From: Thermocatellispora tengchongensis
GTDB taxonomy: Bacteria; Actinomycetota; Actinomycetes; Streptosporangiales; Streptosporangiaceae
Reading direction: 5' to 3'
DNA length: 64,000 nucleotides
Assembly: GCF_014202315.1 (NCBI RefSeq)
Contig: NZ_JACHGN010000019.1
Location: 1 to 64,000, forward strand
Part shown: positions 32,895-40,424 of the stretch, piece after piece
Position numbering within the stretch: the first letter of the stretch is position 1
How the letters are laid out: the number at the start of each line of letters is the position of its first letter
Notes under the pieces: generated by a model
Told to the model about the DNA's origin: nothing
The model's input: the letters and a program-made list of their open reading frames with translations, nothing else
The model's database searches: none
Program-made: the position numbers and the translations under genes

Positions 32895-33841
32895 GCCGGT
32901 TGTTCTTCCTGTTCGAGGCCAAACCCGGTGAGGGAATGGCCGGTGAGTGCCTGCCGCCAGGTCGCGGTGAGCTCGCTGCCGCCGCGGGCGGCGGTCAAGG
33001 CGGAGGTGAAGTCGGGCAGGCTCGCCTCGGGGTCGGCGAGCTCGGCCAGGAGCAGCTCCTGGGCGGGCGTCAGCTCCGGTGTCCATCCGGCCGAGGCGGC
33101 GATCTGCGCGGGGCCCAGAGCAGGGCCGAGGTCAGCCGCCGTGTGCAGCAGCACGTGGCCGTAGCAGGCCCGGTAGGACGCGGCGGCATGCAGCACCTGG
33201 GCGTGCCGCCACAGCGACCTGTCGGCGGCCGCTCGCAGGGTCGGCTGGTCGGCGGCCATGCTGACCAAGGCGGCGAGGCCGAGGAGTTCGGCGCGCAGCA
33301 GGTAGACCGTGCCCCACAAGGCGGCCAGGGCCTGCTGGTGCTCGGCCGCCTCCCAGGCGAACACATCGGCTGGGAGCACCAAGGGGCCGCGGGCGGGCTG
33401 CAGCACGGGCGCGATCAGACGGGCGGCGTCGCCGGCGCGGGCGAGTTGCCCGGTGAGGAGATCCCGGATCTTCGGTTCGATCCGTTTGCGGAAGTGGTGG
33501 AGTTCGTAGCCGGCGACCCGAGCCGCCGCCTCACGGCGCACGGTCAGCCTCGCGCCCGCAGTCGACGGGTCGATGCCCAGCAGCAGCCGAGCCGCGGGCG
33601 CGAGCTCGTGGTTCAGCCGGTCCAGTTCCTCGCGCAGCGCCGCCTCCAGCGCGCGGGCCAGGCTGGCCCGGTCGCCGAGGTCGCCGGCCCGCGCCCGGAC
33701 TGCGGGCAGGGCCAGCAGATGCGGGCCTGCCCGGTCGGGGTGAACCGGCAGCCCGTACCGCACGATCGCACGCATCTCCTCGGCGAGCTCCGGCAGCGAG
33801 CTGTCCTCCTGATCAGGAAGGGAGATCTCGGAAGGGGTCAT
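32891..33841 (-). CDS. Unrecognised helical protein, first gene of the synthetase-like operon
   Basis: A 316-residue protein that is almost wholly alpha-helical and rich in Ala and Leu, with no signal peptide and no convincing transmembrane segment. Distinct stretches are VAGYELHHFRKRIEPKIRDL and SLWRHAQVLHAAASYRACYG. I recognise no family. It is translationally coupled to the kinase-like gene and begins next to the res site, so its promoter must lie in or near res. It may be a partner or scaffold for the two enzymes. Confidence 0.7.
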   Translation of the reverse strand: MTPSEISLPDQEDSSLPELAEEMRAIVRYGLPVHPDRAGPHLLALPAVRARAGDLGDRASLARALEAALREELDRLNHELAPAARLLLGIDPSTAGARLTVRREAAARVAGYELHHFRKRIEPKIRDLLTGQLARAGDAARLIAPVLQPARGPLVLPADVFAWEAAEHQQALAALWGTVYLLRAELLGLAALVSMAADQPTLRAAADRSLWRHAQVLHAAASYRACYGHVLLHTAADLGPALGPAQIAASAGWTPELTPAQELLLAELADPEASLPDFTSALTAARGGSELTATWRQALTGHSLTGFGLEQEEQPA

Positions 33842-33904
33842 GACCCCAGCATCTCACAAGATGCCCACAAAAAGCCCACTCGATGGCCCAGAAAATGCCC
33901 ATCA

Positions 33905-34056
33905 CGGATCCGTGCATCCGTTCATCTAACGACCGTTTGACGAACACGCGCCAGACACACACCCAGGAGGCCCCCGAACCTGGCCCGAACGTTCATTTTG
34001 CCGTTCATTTTCCAGTACGGTTCATCTACCTCATGCAGGACGTTTGATGAACGGAA
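33905..34056. other. Candidate res recombination site
   Basis: Between the cargo operon and tnpR lie three inverted-repeat blocks built on GTTCATC/GTTTGATGAAC: about 33919-33944, 33989-34012 and 34018-34055. Three resolvase subsites immediately upstream of tnpR is the Tn3-family arrangement. The exact crossover site cannot be fixed by eye. Confidence 0.65.
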
Positions 34057-34066
34057 GGCGGTCACC

Positions 34067-34630
34067 ATGGCGCTCATCGGCCTGGTCCGGGTCAGCACCG
34101 ACAAGCAGAAGACCAGGCGGCAACACGACGCCCTCGACCCCATCTGCCTGAAGGTGTTCGAGGAGAAGATCAGCGGCAAGCTCGCCACCGACGACCGGCC
34201 CGCACTGCTGGAGGCGCTGTCCTACATCCGCGACGGGGACATGCTGACCGTCCAAGAGGTCGACCGTCTCGGCCGTAACCTCCTCGAAGGGCTCATCGTC
34301 CTCAACGACCTGTTCCAGCGCGGCATCGCGGTCAAGGTGCTGGAGGGCATCGCGGCCGGCGAGCACACCGAGCGCTCCCTGATTCTCGACCTGGCCCTGG
34401 CCCTGTCAGAGGACCGGCGCCGTGACATCGTCCGCAAGACCAAGGACGGCCTGGAGGCGGCCCGCCGCCGCGGTCGGGTCGGCGGCCGCCGCCCCGTGGT
34501 CGACGACGACAAACGCGCCGCCATCCTCGCCCGCCGCCAGCGCGGCGAATCCATCCGCACCATCGCCGCCGGCGTCAAGGTCTCCATCGGCGTCGTCCAC
34601 AAGACCCTCGCAGACGCCAAGGATTCGTAG
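34067..34630 (+). CDS. tnpR: Serine resolvase of the Tn3-family transposon
   Basis: A 187-residue serine recombinase. The catalytic serine is in IGLVRVSTDKQ (residues 4-14). The conserved arginines are in EVDRLGRNLLEGL and DDRPALLEAL. A C-terminal helix-turn-helix follows (RRQRGESIRTIAAGVKVSIG). ATG 34067 is preferred because it begins MALIGLVRVS. It resolves transposition cointegrates at the adjacent res site. Confidence 0.95.
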   Translation: MALIGLVRVSTDKQKTRRQHDALDPICLKVFEEKISGKLATDDRPALLEALSYIRDGDMLTVQEVDRLGRNLLEGLIVLNDLFQRGIAVKVLEGIAAGEHTERSLILDLALALSEDRRRDIVRKTKDGLEAARRRGRVGGRRPVVDDDKRAAILARRQRGESIRTIAAGVKVSIGVVHKTLADAKDS

Positions 34631-34821
34631 GCCGCCCCGGCAGCCACCCGGATCGGAACGGCGAGTGGCGGTAAGCCGGGCCCCGACGCCTCGCTAACGC
34701 CACTGTCCGTTTCCATTGCTGCTCGCCCCCCCACCCTCGTGGGACGGCTGACGCCAAACCCCAACCCCGACAAGCCGGCCGCCGGCCGCTTGCGTACGCC
34801 GACCAGCCGGCGGGCCCGCGG

Positions 34822-35046
34822 CTACAACCGGCCGGTCAGGTCTCGCCAGACTTGGCGCACCTCGGCGGACAACCCGCGCTTGCTCTCAAGGGCTGTCCCG
34901 CCGTTGCTCGGCGTGAGCCGGATGAAGTACTCCCCGCCCTCGCTCATCAGCTCCAGCTCGGCCGCTCCCACCGTGGCGAAGTCGACCACGCGCGGCCGAG
35001 GCGACCGGCACCCGTACGGGTCCCACTTCAAGCTCTCGACCGCCAT
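34822..35046 (-). CDS. Small hypothetical protein near the right transposon end
   Basis: A 74-residue frame beginning MAVESLKWDPYGCRSPRPRV, with a second segment EYFIRLTPSNGGTALESKRG. The opening resembles the prophage protein at 59,989-60,321 (LEWCPYGCRRL). No family recognised. An upstream ATG at 35085 is possible. Codon use is consistent with a real gene, but evidence is limited. It lies between tnpR and the right end, pointing inward. Confidence 0.4.
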   Translation of the reverse strand: MAVESLKWDPYGCRSPRPRVVDFATVGAAELELMSEGGEYFIRLTPSNGGTALESKRGLSAEVRQVWRDLTGRL

Positions 35047-35341
35047 CACGGGTCCCTCGTCGGACCTGTCACGCCTGGCGCCCATGCACCAACGGTAAAC
35101 CCATGGCCCGACCTGCGGAAGCGAATTGGAGCGCCCGCGTCCGATCAAGCCGAACCCGGACTTGCCCGCCGCATTCATCACGAACCGCAATCGTGATCAC
35201 TCACACAGCTACTTTGGGGCTGGGGACACCTTCAGGAGCGGACAGCCGTGGCACCCACCGCCACGCGCTGACCTGCAGCTTGCTCCTTCACGTCACTACC
35301 CGGCGAATGGGGTTCCCGGATCATACGACGACCCCGCTGAG
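35047..35341. other. Non-coding stretch inside the right transposon end
   Basis: Several short frames exist but none has protein character. I see no promoter or repeat apart from the terminal repeat that follows. Confidence 0.35.
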
Positions 35342-35400
35342 GCCTCCAGCTAAGTTACTCGCTGGTACCGCCAACGGCTGTCCGCAGGTTCCTCAACCCC
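35342..35400 (-). repeat. Right terminal inverted repeat of the Tn3-family transposon
   Basis: Its reverse complement begins GGGGTTGAGGAACCTGCGGA and matches the left repeat (23761-23819) with two differences. Confidence 0.95.
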
Positions 35401-35415
35401 GAGGACCTGGCGGCC

Positions 35416-35763
35416 GTGCGCGCCGGCGAGCTCGTGCTCTCGGCCGGTCGGCTCGTGGTCGCCGAGGTGGACGAGATCCCGGCCGATGAGCAGGACACGG
35501 CGCCGATGCCGGCGATCGCCGCGGCGGCGATGAGCGAGGCTGCGCACTGGGCCCAGCGCTTCGTGCCCTTGCAGGTACCCGGCCAGGTACCCGAGGTACC
35601 TGAGGATGAAGCGCTGCAGATCCGGGCCGCTGCCACGTTCCGACCCGAGCTGGAACGCGGGCGCGTGCCGGGGGTGAAGCGGATCAAGACCACGCTCAAC
35701 GTGGGCCAGCCGAAGGCGCAGGAGGTACGGGCCTACCTGCGGACCGCGGCCGCCCGGGCCTGA
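35416..35763 (+). CDS. C-terminal part of a DUF2637/SpdB2-like protein, truncated by the transposon
   Basis: The 115 residues end with a helix-turn-helix-like segment (ERGRVPGVKRIKTTLNVG, KAQEVRAYL) like that at the C-terminus of SpdB2/DUF2637 proteins of actinomycete integrative elements. Those have an N-terminal membrane domain, which is missing here. The frame stays open leftward through the inverted repeat to a stop at 35338, so GTG 35416 may be an accidental start. The target gene's 5' part is not on the other side of the transposon, which supports a deletion. A strong terminator follows. Confidence 0.55.
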   Translation: MRAGELVLSAGRLVVAEVDEIPADEQDTAPMPAIAAAAMSEAAHWAQRFVPLQVPGQVPEVPEDEALQIRAAATFRPELERGRVPGVKRIKTTLNVGQPKAQEVRAYLRTAAARA

Positions 35764-35783
35764 CCGTACCCGGGCACGACGAA

Positions 35784-35815
35784 AGGGCCCCCGCTCCTTC
35801 GGGAGCGGGGGCCCT
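35784..35815 (+). terminator. Strong rho-independent-type hairpin
   Basis: A perfect 14-bp stem, AGGGCCCCCGCTCC paired with GGAGCGGGGGCCCT, with a TTCG tetraloop, 20 bases after the stop of the SpdB2-like fragment. It also separates the prophage lysis genes from the transposon. Confidence 0.9.
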
Positions 35816-36046
35816 ACGTGTGCCCGGCCGGGGCTACCCGCCTACGGCGGTGCGTGTGGCCCTGGTGCCCAGCCGTGGTGCGGCACCAGGGGTGTTACCT
35901 CAATGGGGCGGGGGGCCAGGGCCCGCTTCCGGTTGCGGGAACCGGCCAGCACGTACGCCACGGGCGACGGCTGATCTACCCATCCCTGAGCGGCCCCCTA
36001 TCGGGAGTCCTTCGGCGTACGGGCGCGCGTACGCCTGGCGCGGATC

Positions 36047-36313
36047 TTAATACGGCCGGCGCTGCGCTGGCACCAGTGGCACGCCCTCGGCGTTCCGCGG
36101 AGTGGCCACGGGGGTGACGACCCGGTGAATGCTCCGGAACGTCACACCCATGATCACCACGTCAATGGCGCGCTCGACGTCGGCGGCGTCGATCTCGCCC
36201 CACTCCGGCGGCACCCACCCGAACGCGACGGCCGCGCGGATGAGGCCGAGCAGGATGAGCGCAACGGCCGCGCGCAGCAGCAGCGGCTGCCGGGCGTTGA
36301 TCTTCTTCAGCAT
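36047..36313 (-). CDS. Putative holin / small phage membrane protein
   Basis: An 88-residue protein from ATG 36313 (GAGGGGAT upstream). It has a basic N-terminus (MLKKINARQP), one hydrophobic helix (LLLRAAVALILLGLIRAAVA) and a second weaker helix. It lies directly downstream of the endolysin, the usual place for a holin. The sequence itself is not diagnostic. The longer frame to 36796 is antisense to the endolysin. Confidence 0.6.
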   Translation of the reverse strand: MLKKINARQPLLLRAAVALILLGLIRAAVAFGWVPPEWGEIDAADVERAIDVVIMGVTFRSIHRVVTPVATPRNAEGVPLVPAQRRPY

Positions 36314-36450
36314 GGCGATCCCCTCAGACGAAGGTGGAAAACAGGAAGCAGGCCCATGCAGGAGCTGGTGGCTACGGAGAGGGCCAGGGTCGGGAAGCGC
36401 CGGGTACTGCTCGCCGGCGCGCATGAGGTATTGCAGGATGGCGCCGTGGT

Positions 36451-37251
36451 TCACGACGTCTCCGGCGGCCGCCAGGACCAGGTCATGTTCCAGGTGGCGC
36501 GATCGACCCGGCCGGTCACGGGCAGGCCGGTGGCGCGCTGGTAGCCCTTGCAAACGGTGCGGGACTGCGGGCCGTACCAGCCGTCGACATCGATGGTCCA
36601 GCCGCGGCGGGCCATTCGTTCCTGCCAGGTCTCGACGTCCTCGCCGTGCATCATCGGGTCGGTGACCTCCAGGACGCGGCCGGGGAACAGGGCCACGTCG
36701 CCATCCCACCTGACCTTCGGCACGGGCTTGGGCGCGGCCGCGCCCGGACGGGGCGCGCCCTCCTGAATCCACTCGTACAGCCGGTCGCCGGGGCATTCGG
36801 TGGCGTACCCGTCGCGGTGGCCGGCGATCTCCCGGCCGGCGCGGCCGTGGGCGCGCAGGTAGGCGATGGCGTCCAGGATGCCGTGCAGCATGCCCGGCGG
36901 CGGGACCACCAAGCCGGAGGTGCCGACCAGGCCGAGTACGGCGTAGTGCCCGGAGTTCAGGCCGGGCCCGTTCGCGGCCGGCAGGTTGTTCGGGCCGCGC
37001 CCGACGAACACACGCCGGTGTGGACAGCAGGCATAGGTGTACCCGATGTCCATCCAGCCGTTACCGTCCTGGTGCTGCTTTTGGATCTGGCGGACCAGCG
37101 CCTCGCACCGGTCGTGATCCTCGACGATCGCGGGGTCGACCCGGCCGCCGGTGTAGTGGATCTTCACCCCGCGCGGGCGCGGCATCCCGTCGTAGCGGCC
37201 GCGCGCAGGTCGCGCGCCCCACTCGCGGCGGGTCACGAGATCGATCGACAT
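36451..37251 (-). CDS. Phage endolysin: N-acetylmuramoyl-L-alanine amidase with peptidoglycan-binding domain
   Basis: A 266-residue enzyme. Residues 5-155 form an Amidase_2/PGRP domain starting VTRREWGARPARG; zinc ligands are in VKIHYTGG (His) and IAGHRDGYATECPGD (His and Cys). A C-terminal peptidoglycan-binding domain at about 200-260 has RMARRGWTIDVDGWYGPQS. No signal peptide, so export relies on a holin. ATG 37251 fits the family start. Confidence 0.93.
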   Translation of the reverse strand: MSIDLVTRREWGARPARGRYDGMPRPRGVKIHYTGGRVDPAIVEDHDRCEALVRQIQKQHQDGNGWMDIGYTYACCPHRRVFVGRGPNNLPAANGPGLNSGHYAVLGLVGTSGLVVPPPGMLHGILDAIAYLRAHGRAGREIAGHRDGYATECPGDRLYEWIQEGAPRPGAAAPKPVPKVRWDGDVALFPGRVLEVTDPMMHGEDVETWQERMARRGWTIDVDGWYGPQSRTVCKGYQRATGLPVTGRVDRATWNMTWSWRPPETS

Positions 37252-37593
37252 TCAGCCTCCTCCTACGACCGACAGGGCGGCCTGGATGATCTGGGCGGCT
37301 ATGGACAGGAACGCGGTGAGCAGGGCGCTGACGACCATCCGCCGGTCGGCCTGGCGGCGGTCGGCCTCGGCACGCCGCTCCGCCACGTGGCTTTCCTGCT
37401 CGGCGCGCAATGCCTCGCGCAGCTCGGTGATGTCCTCGACCATGGCCACGCGTTGCACCTCGTACAAATCCCGCGTGACCATTAGGGCCATGGAGGCGGA
37501 CAGCTCGGCGAAGCGGGCTTTCGTGTCGGCCTCGAAGCGCTCGATGGTCCGCGTGATCTCGCCGAGGCTCGGTTCGCTCGCAGGCATGGGCAT
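37252..37593 (-). CDS. Phage membrane-anchored coiled-coil protein
   Basis: A 113-residue protein: an N-terminal helix (GEITRTIERFEADTKARFAE), a charged coiled coil (ITELREALRAEQESHVAERR) and one C-terminal transmembrane helix (VVSALLTAFLSIAAQIIQAA). The stop abuts the endolysin start. Proteins of this form near phage lysis genes are often holin-like or spanin-like; the assignment is inference. Confidence 0.65.
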   Translation of the reverse strand: MPMPASEPSLGEITRTIERFEADTKARFAELSASMALMVTRDLYEVQRVAMVEDITELREALRAEQESHVAERRAEADRRQADRRMVVSALLTAFLSIAAQIIQAALSVVGGG

Positions 37594-37698
37594 GGGCCCC
37601 CTCTCTGTGCTGTCCGGATGCGGCCACGCCGGGGCGTCATCCTGACGATCACCTCGGGCGTCTCATGAGCACCGCCGACCACAGGAGAGAGTGCAGCA

Positions 37699-38073
37699 GT
37701 GTCTCAGCCGCAGCCGCCCGCGCAGTACGGGCACCAGCCGCAGTACGGGCAGCCGATGCCGTATCACCCTCCGGCGCCCCCCGCGCCTCCGGTGCAGCAC
37801 ACGCAGCCGGTGGCGTACCCGCCGGTGGTCCCGATGCCGTACCCGCCCCAGGTGCTGCCGCCGCAGGGGTACCCGGTGCCCCCGGCCGGATACATGCCCA
37901 TGCACGTGGGCCACGCCTCGCAGGTACAGCAGGTACGGCAGGTCGGTATGAGCGTGACCCGCCCGGCCTGGTCGCTGGGCGAGATCATGATCGTCGTGAT
38001 CACCTGCGGCCTGGCGTGGCCACTGGTGTGGCTCGCCCGCCGCGGGAAGACCACCTACACCACCCACCGCTAG
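37699..38073 (+). CDS. Proline-rich single-pass membrane protein on the opposite strand (putative moron)
   Basis: A 124-residue protein. Residues 1-85 are low complexity rich in Pro, Gln, Tyr and Val. One transmembrane helix follows (LGEIMIVVITCGLAWPLVWL), then a short basic tail. It is the only plus-strand gene in the 36-56 kb late region, starts behind GGAGAG, and its stop overlaps the stop of the convergent tail gene. This arrangement is typical of morons expressed from the prophage. Function unknown; an effect on the host envelope or superinfection is possible. Confidence 0.7.
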   Translation: MSQPQPPAQYGHQPQYGQPMPYHPPAPPAPPVQHTQPVAYPPVVPMPYPPQVLPPQGYPVPPAGYMPMHVGHASQVQQVRQVGMSVTRPAWSLGEIMIVVITCGLAWPLVWLARRGKTTYTTHR

Positions 38074-38726
38074 AACTTCTCCAGGCTCATCCAGGAGCCC
38101 TGCTTGAGGATCGTCGCGGTGGCGTTGGCGGCGTTCTGTGCCCACTGCAGCCGCAGGGTGCCGGGGGCGGCGCTGGTGACGAGGGTGCCCTTGAACCAGA
38201 TCGGGCTGAACGCACCCACCCCGCACCCGAACTCGGTGAAGCCCGCACCGGCCCCTCCGGAGAGGTTGAACCACTGGAAGGTCGGCATCTTCAACTGGCT
38301 GTCCGTGGTGGCGCCGATCTGGTAGCCGAGCACGCTGAAGAAGATGTTGGTGTTGGTCGGGCCGGTGAAGCACATCTTGAAGTCGCCGGCGGCGCTGCTG
38401 GTCACCCACAGGTACATCTCGAATCGGTAGGTGCTGTTGGCCTCGACCGGCAGGAACAGGTGGTCGTCATCCTGGTAGGTGATGGAGTTGCCGACCAGCT
38501 CGTCATTGGTCTTGGTGGCCATCAGCCGATCGAGGCCCTGGGGCACCCACGCGCCCGCCTTGTAGACCAGGAACTTGCCGGTGTCGGTCTCGTAGATGTG
38601 CCAGCCCTCGCCCGGGCTCAGCGGCCGGGTGGTACTGGTGCAGCGGATGATGACCTGCTGCATCAGGTAGGTGTTGACGTCGCCGGCGGTCAGCACGTCG
38701 AACGGGGCCCAGGTCTTAAAGGGCAT
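38070..38726 (-). CDS. Phage tail-tip or receptor-binding appendage protein
   Basis: A 218-residue protein starting MPFKTWAPFDVLTAGDVNTY, a short N-terminal module common at the start of phage appendage proteins. It continues as beta-rich sequence (FLPVEANSTYRFEMYLWVTS, GTLRLQWAQNAANATATILK). Position after the large tail protein supports a role at the tail tip. No enzymatic motif. Confidence 0.7.
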   Translation of the reverse strand: MPFKTWAPFDVLTAGDVNTYLMQQVIIRCTSTTRPLSPGEGWHIYETDTGKFLVYKAGAWVPQGLDRLMATKTNDELVGNSITYQDDDHLFLPVEANSTYRFEMYLWVTSSAAGDFKMCFTGPTNTNIFFSVLGYQIGATTDSQLKMPTFQWFNLSGGAGAGFTEFGCGVGAFSPIWFKGTLVTSAAPGTLRLQWAQNAANATATILKQGSWMSLEKF

Positions 38727-38732
38727 GTCGGG

Positions 38733-40424
38733 TCACCATCCCAAGACGTTCTCGTCGAGCCGGCCGAGGCCGAAGTGATCAAGGGTCAGGGCCGCGGTGC
38801 CGGAGAGCGGGGAGGTGTCCAGGGCCATCTCCCAGGTGGAGTCCCCGATGACCTCGGAGATCCCCTCCACCCACAGGTCCAGCAGGTCGCTGGGCGCCTC
38901 GGGGGGCAGGTCGGTCACCTGGACGCGGTCGCCGATCTCCAGGAACAGCAGGTCCAGCCACAGCTCGGGCACCTGGTGCGCGGCGATGGTGATCGGCGCA
39001 GCCCGCGGGCGCGGCTCCTCATACATCCGGAACATCGCCCGGCCGCGGTCGATGATCTGATCGGCGGGCAGCAGGGTGTCCAGGGTGTAGCTGTAGCGGC
39101 CGTACTCGCCGATGCTGGTCGCGCCCAGCGAGCGATGCTCGGTGCCGTCGAACGCGCGCACCGTGATGTCGTTGTAGAGCAGGGCGTCGTCCACCTGGAT
39201 GGTCAGGTCGCTGCCGAGCAGGTGGGCGGGCAGTTCCAGGACCTGATTGGTCACCGCCTGACGGCGGCCGCGGTCGTGGAAGGCGGGCAGCCCGTCGCTG
39301 CGGAAGAAGAACAGCCCCGCCTCGCTCACCTCGCACGCGCGGATCAGCGGCGCGATCTTCTGGCCCTCCTCCTGTCCGGACAGGCGCAACTGCGACAGCC
39401 CGTTGTCGATGTGCTCCAGGTCGGTGATGCCGGCGATCGTGAGCAGGTCCGCGATGCGCTCGCCGGAGAGCTGGAAGTCGGCCAGGGCGTCGTCCAGGCT
39501 GGCCCGGGCGAGGATCTTGGAGCTGTTGGTGCAGGTGATCGCGGCGTACCCGAGCACGCCGTTGTACCAGGCCAACGGCCAGCGATCGACGTAGCCGCGG
39601 TAGCGGATGAACTCCCTGCCCGGGCTCGTCCAGGTGGTCGGCGCCGGTGCCTGCTCGAACTGCAGAGCCGCCACGTAGACATCTATGGATGCGCCGGGGG
39701 TGACGCGGTGCTCGACCACCACGCGCGCCCACTCGGCGCCGGCGGGGGCGGTACCGGTGGCGGTGACCGGCTGCCAGCTCGTGGTCAGCGTGACGTCGGC
39801 GCCGACGCTGTCGCCGAGCTGGTCGCCGGCGACGTCGTACCAGCGGATGAACATCCGCACCATCGAAGGGCCGGTGGCGCCGCGGCGGGCCAGGCACTGC
39901 ACGGCGTAGGGCTGGCCCTCGGTCACCGTGATGGCCTGGTCGGTGGGGGTGCTGACGGTCGAGCCGCCCACGTACAGCAGCTCGCCGTTCCACAGCACGC
40001 CGCTCCACCGGATGCTGCGCATGAACGAGAACCCCGGCGGGATCACCGCCAGATCCACGGCCAGGTCCCCGTCTGAGGCGGCGAACATGCTCGCGTTGGA
40101 GGCGGTGGCCTGGCCGGAGTAGAGCAGGTTGGGCGAGATCGGCCAGCGCGCCCGCACCCTGATCGGCCGGTTGATCTTGACGTTGGGGTAGTACGGGCTG
40201 TCCGGCCGATCGGGGGTGAACCGCCCGTCGCTGTTGAGCAGCTCCAGGGTCATGGTGCCGGGCGAGACCTGGTCGAGCTCGTGACTGCGGCGCCGACTGA
40301 TCTTCACGCCACGGTGCCACTGCACCCACGGGTTGACGTTCACCCACAGCGGGCTGTCGTCCAAGGGGTCTCGGGCGAACGCGATGTCCAGCCAGACCTG
40401 CGGCAGGACCAGTTCCAGGGTCAT
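38733..40424 (-). CDS. Phage minor tail protein (tip/baseplate-type)
   Basis: A 563-residue protein. The start (VWLDIAFARDPLDDSPLWVN) and YVDRWPLAWYNGVLGYAAIT are typical of actinophage minor tail proteins. A carbohydrate-binding-type beta domain sits at about 130-240 (EGQPYAVQCLARRGATGPSM). The C-terminal part has QVPELWLDLLFLEIGDRVQV, resembling a DUF-type tail hub region. Its start overlaps the stop of the tape measure gene by ATGA. It lies between tape measure and appendage genes, as expected. Confidence 0.8.
   Translation of the reverse strand: MTLELVLPQVWLDIAFARDPLDDSPLWVNVNPWVQWHRGVKISRRRSHELDQVSPGTMTLELLNSDGRFTPDRPDSPYYPNVKINRPIRVRARWPISPNLLYSGQATASNASMFAASDGDLAVDLAVIPPGFSFMRSIRWSGVLWNGELLYVGGSTVSTPTDQAITVTEGQPYAVQCLARRGATGPSMVRMFIRWYDVAGDQLGDSVGADVTLTTSWQPVTATGTAPAGAEWARVVVEHRVTPGASIDVYVAALQFEQAPAPTTWTSPGREFIRYRGYVDRWPLAWYNGVLGYAAITCTNSSKILARASLDDALADFQLSGERIADLLTIAGITDLEHIDNGLSQLRLSGQEEGQKIAPLIRACEVSEAGLFFFRSDGLPAFHDRGRRQAVTNQVLELPAHLLGSDLTIQVDDALLYNDITVRAFDGTEHRSLGATSIGEYGRYSYTLDTLLPADQIIDRGRAMFRMYEEPRPRAAPITIAAHQVPELWLDLLFLEIGDRVQVTDLPPEAPSDLLDLWVEGISEVIGDSTWEMALDTSPLSGTAALTLDHFGLGRLDENVLGW

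Larger units (their letters stand above)
23761..35400. mobile_element. Tn3-family transposon carrying fluoride-resistance and unknown operons
   Basis: An 11.6-kb unit bounded by 59-bp inverted repeats with two mismatches, beginning GGGG as in Tn3-family ends. tnpA is at the left, a candidate res site and tnpR at the right, all on the plus strand. Two cargo operons lie between on the minus strand. The expected 5-bp target duplication is absent: the left flank ends GCCTC and the right flank begins GAGGA. This suggests an adjacent deletion or recombination between copies after insertion. Confidence 0.9.

Noticed and set aside
37665-40076. 803-residue plus-strand open frame
   Set aside because: Antisense shadow of two tail genes; only the 124-residue frame at its left has a ribosome binding site and protein character.
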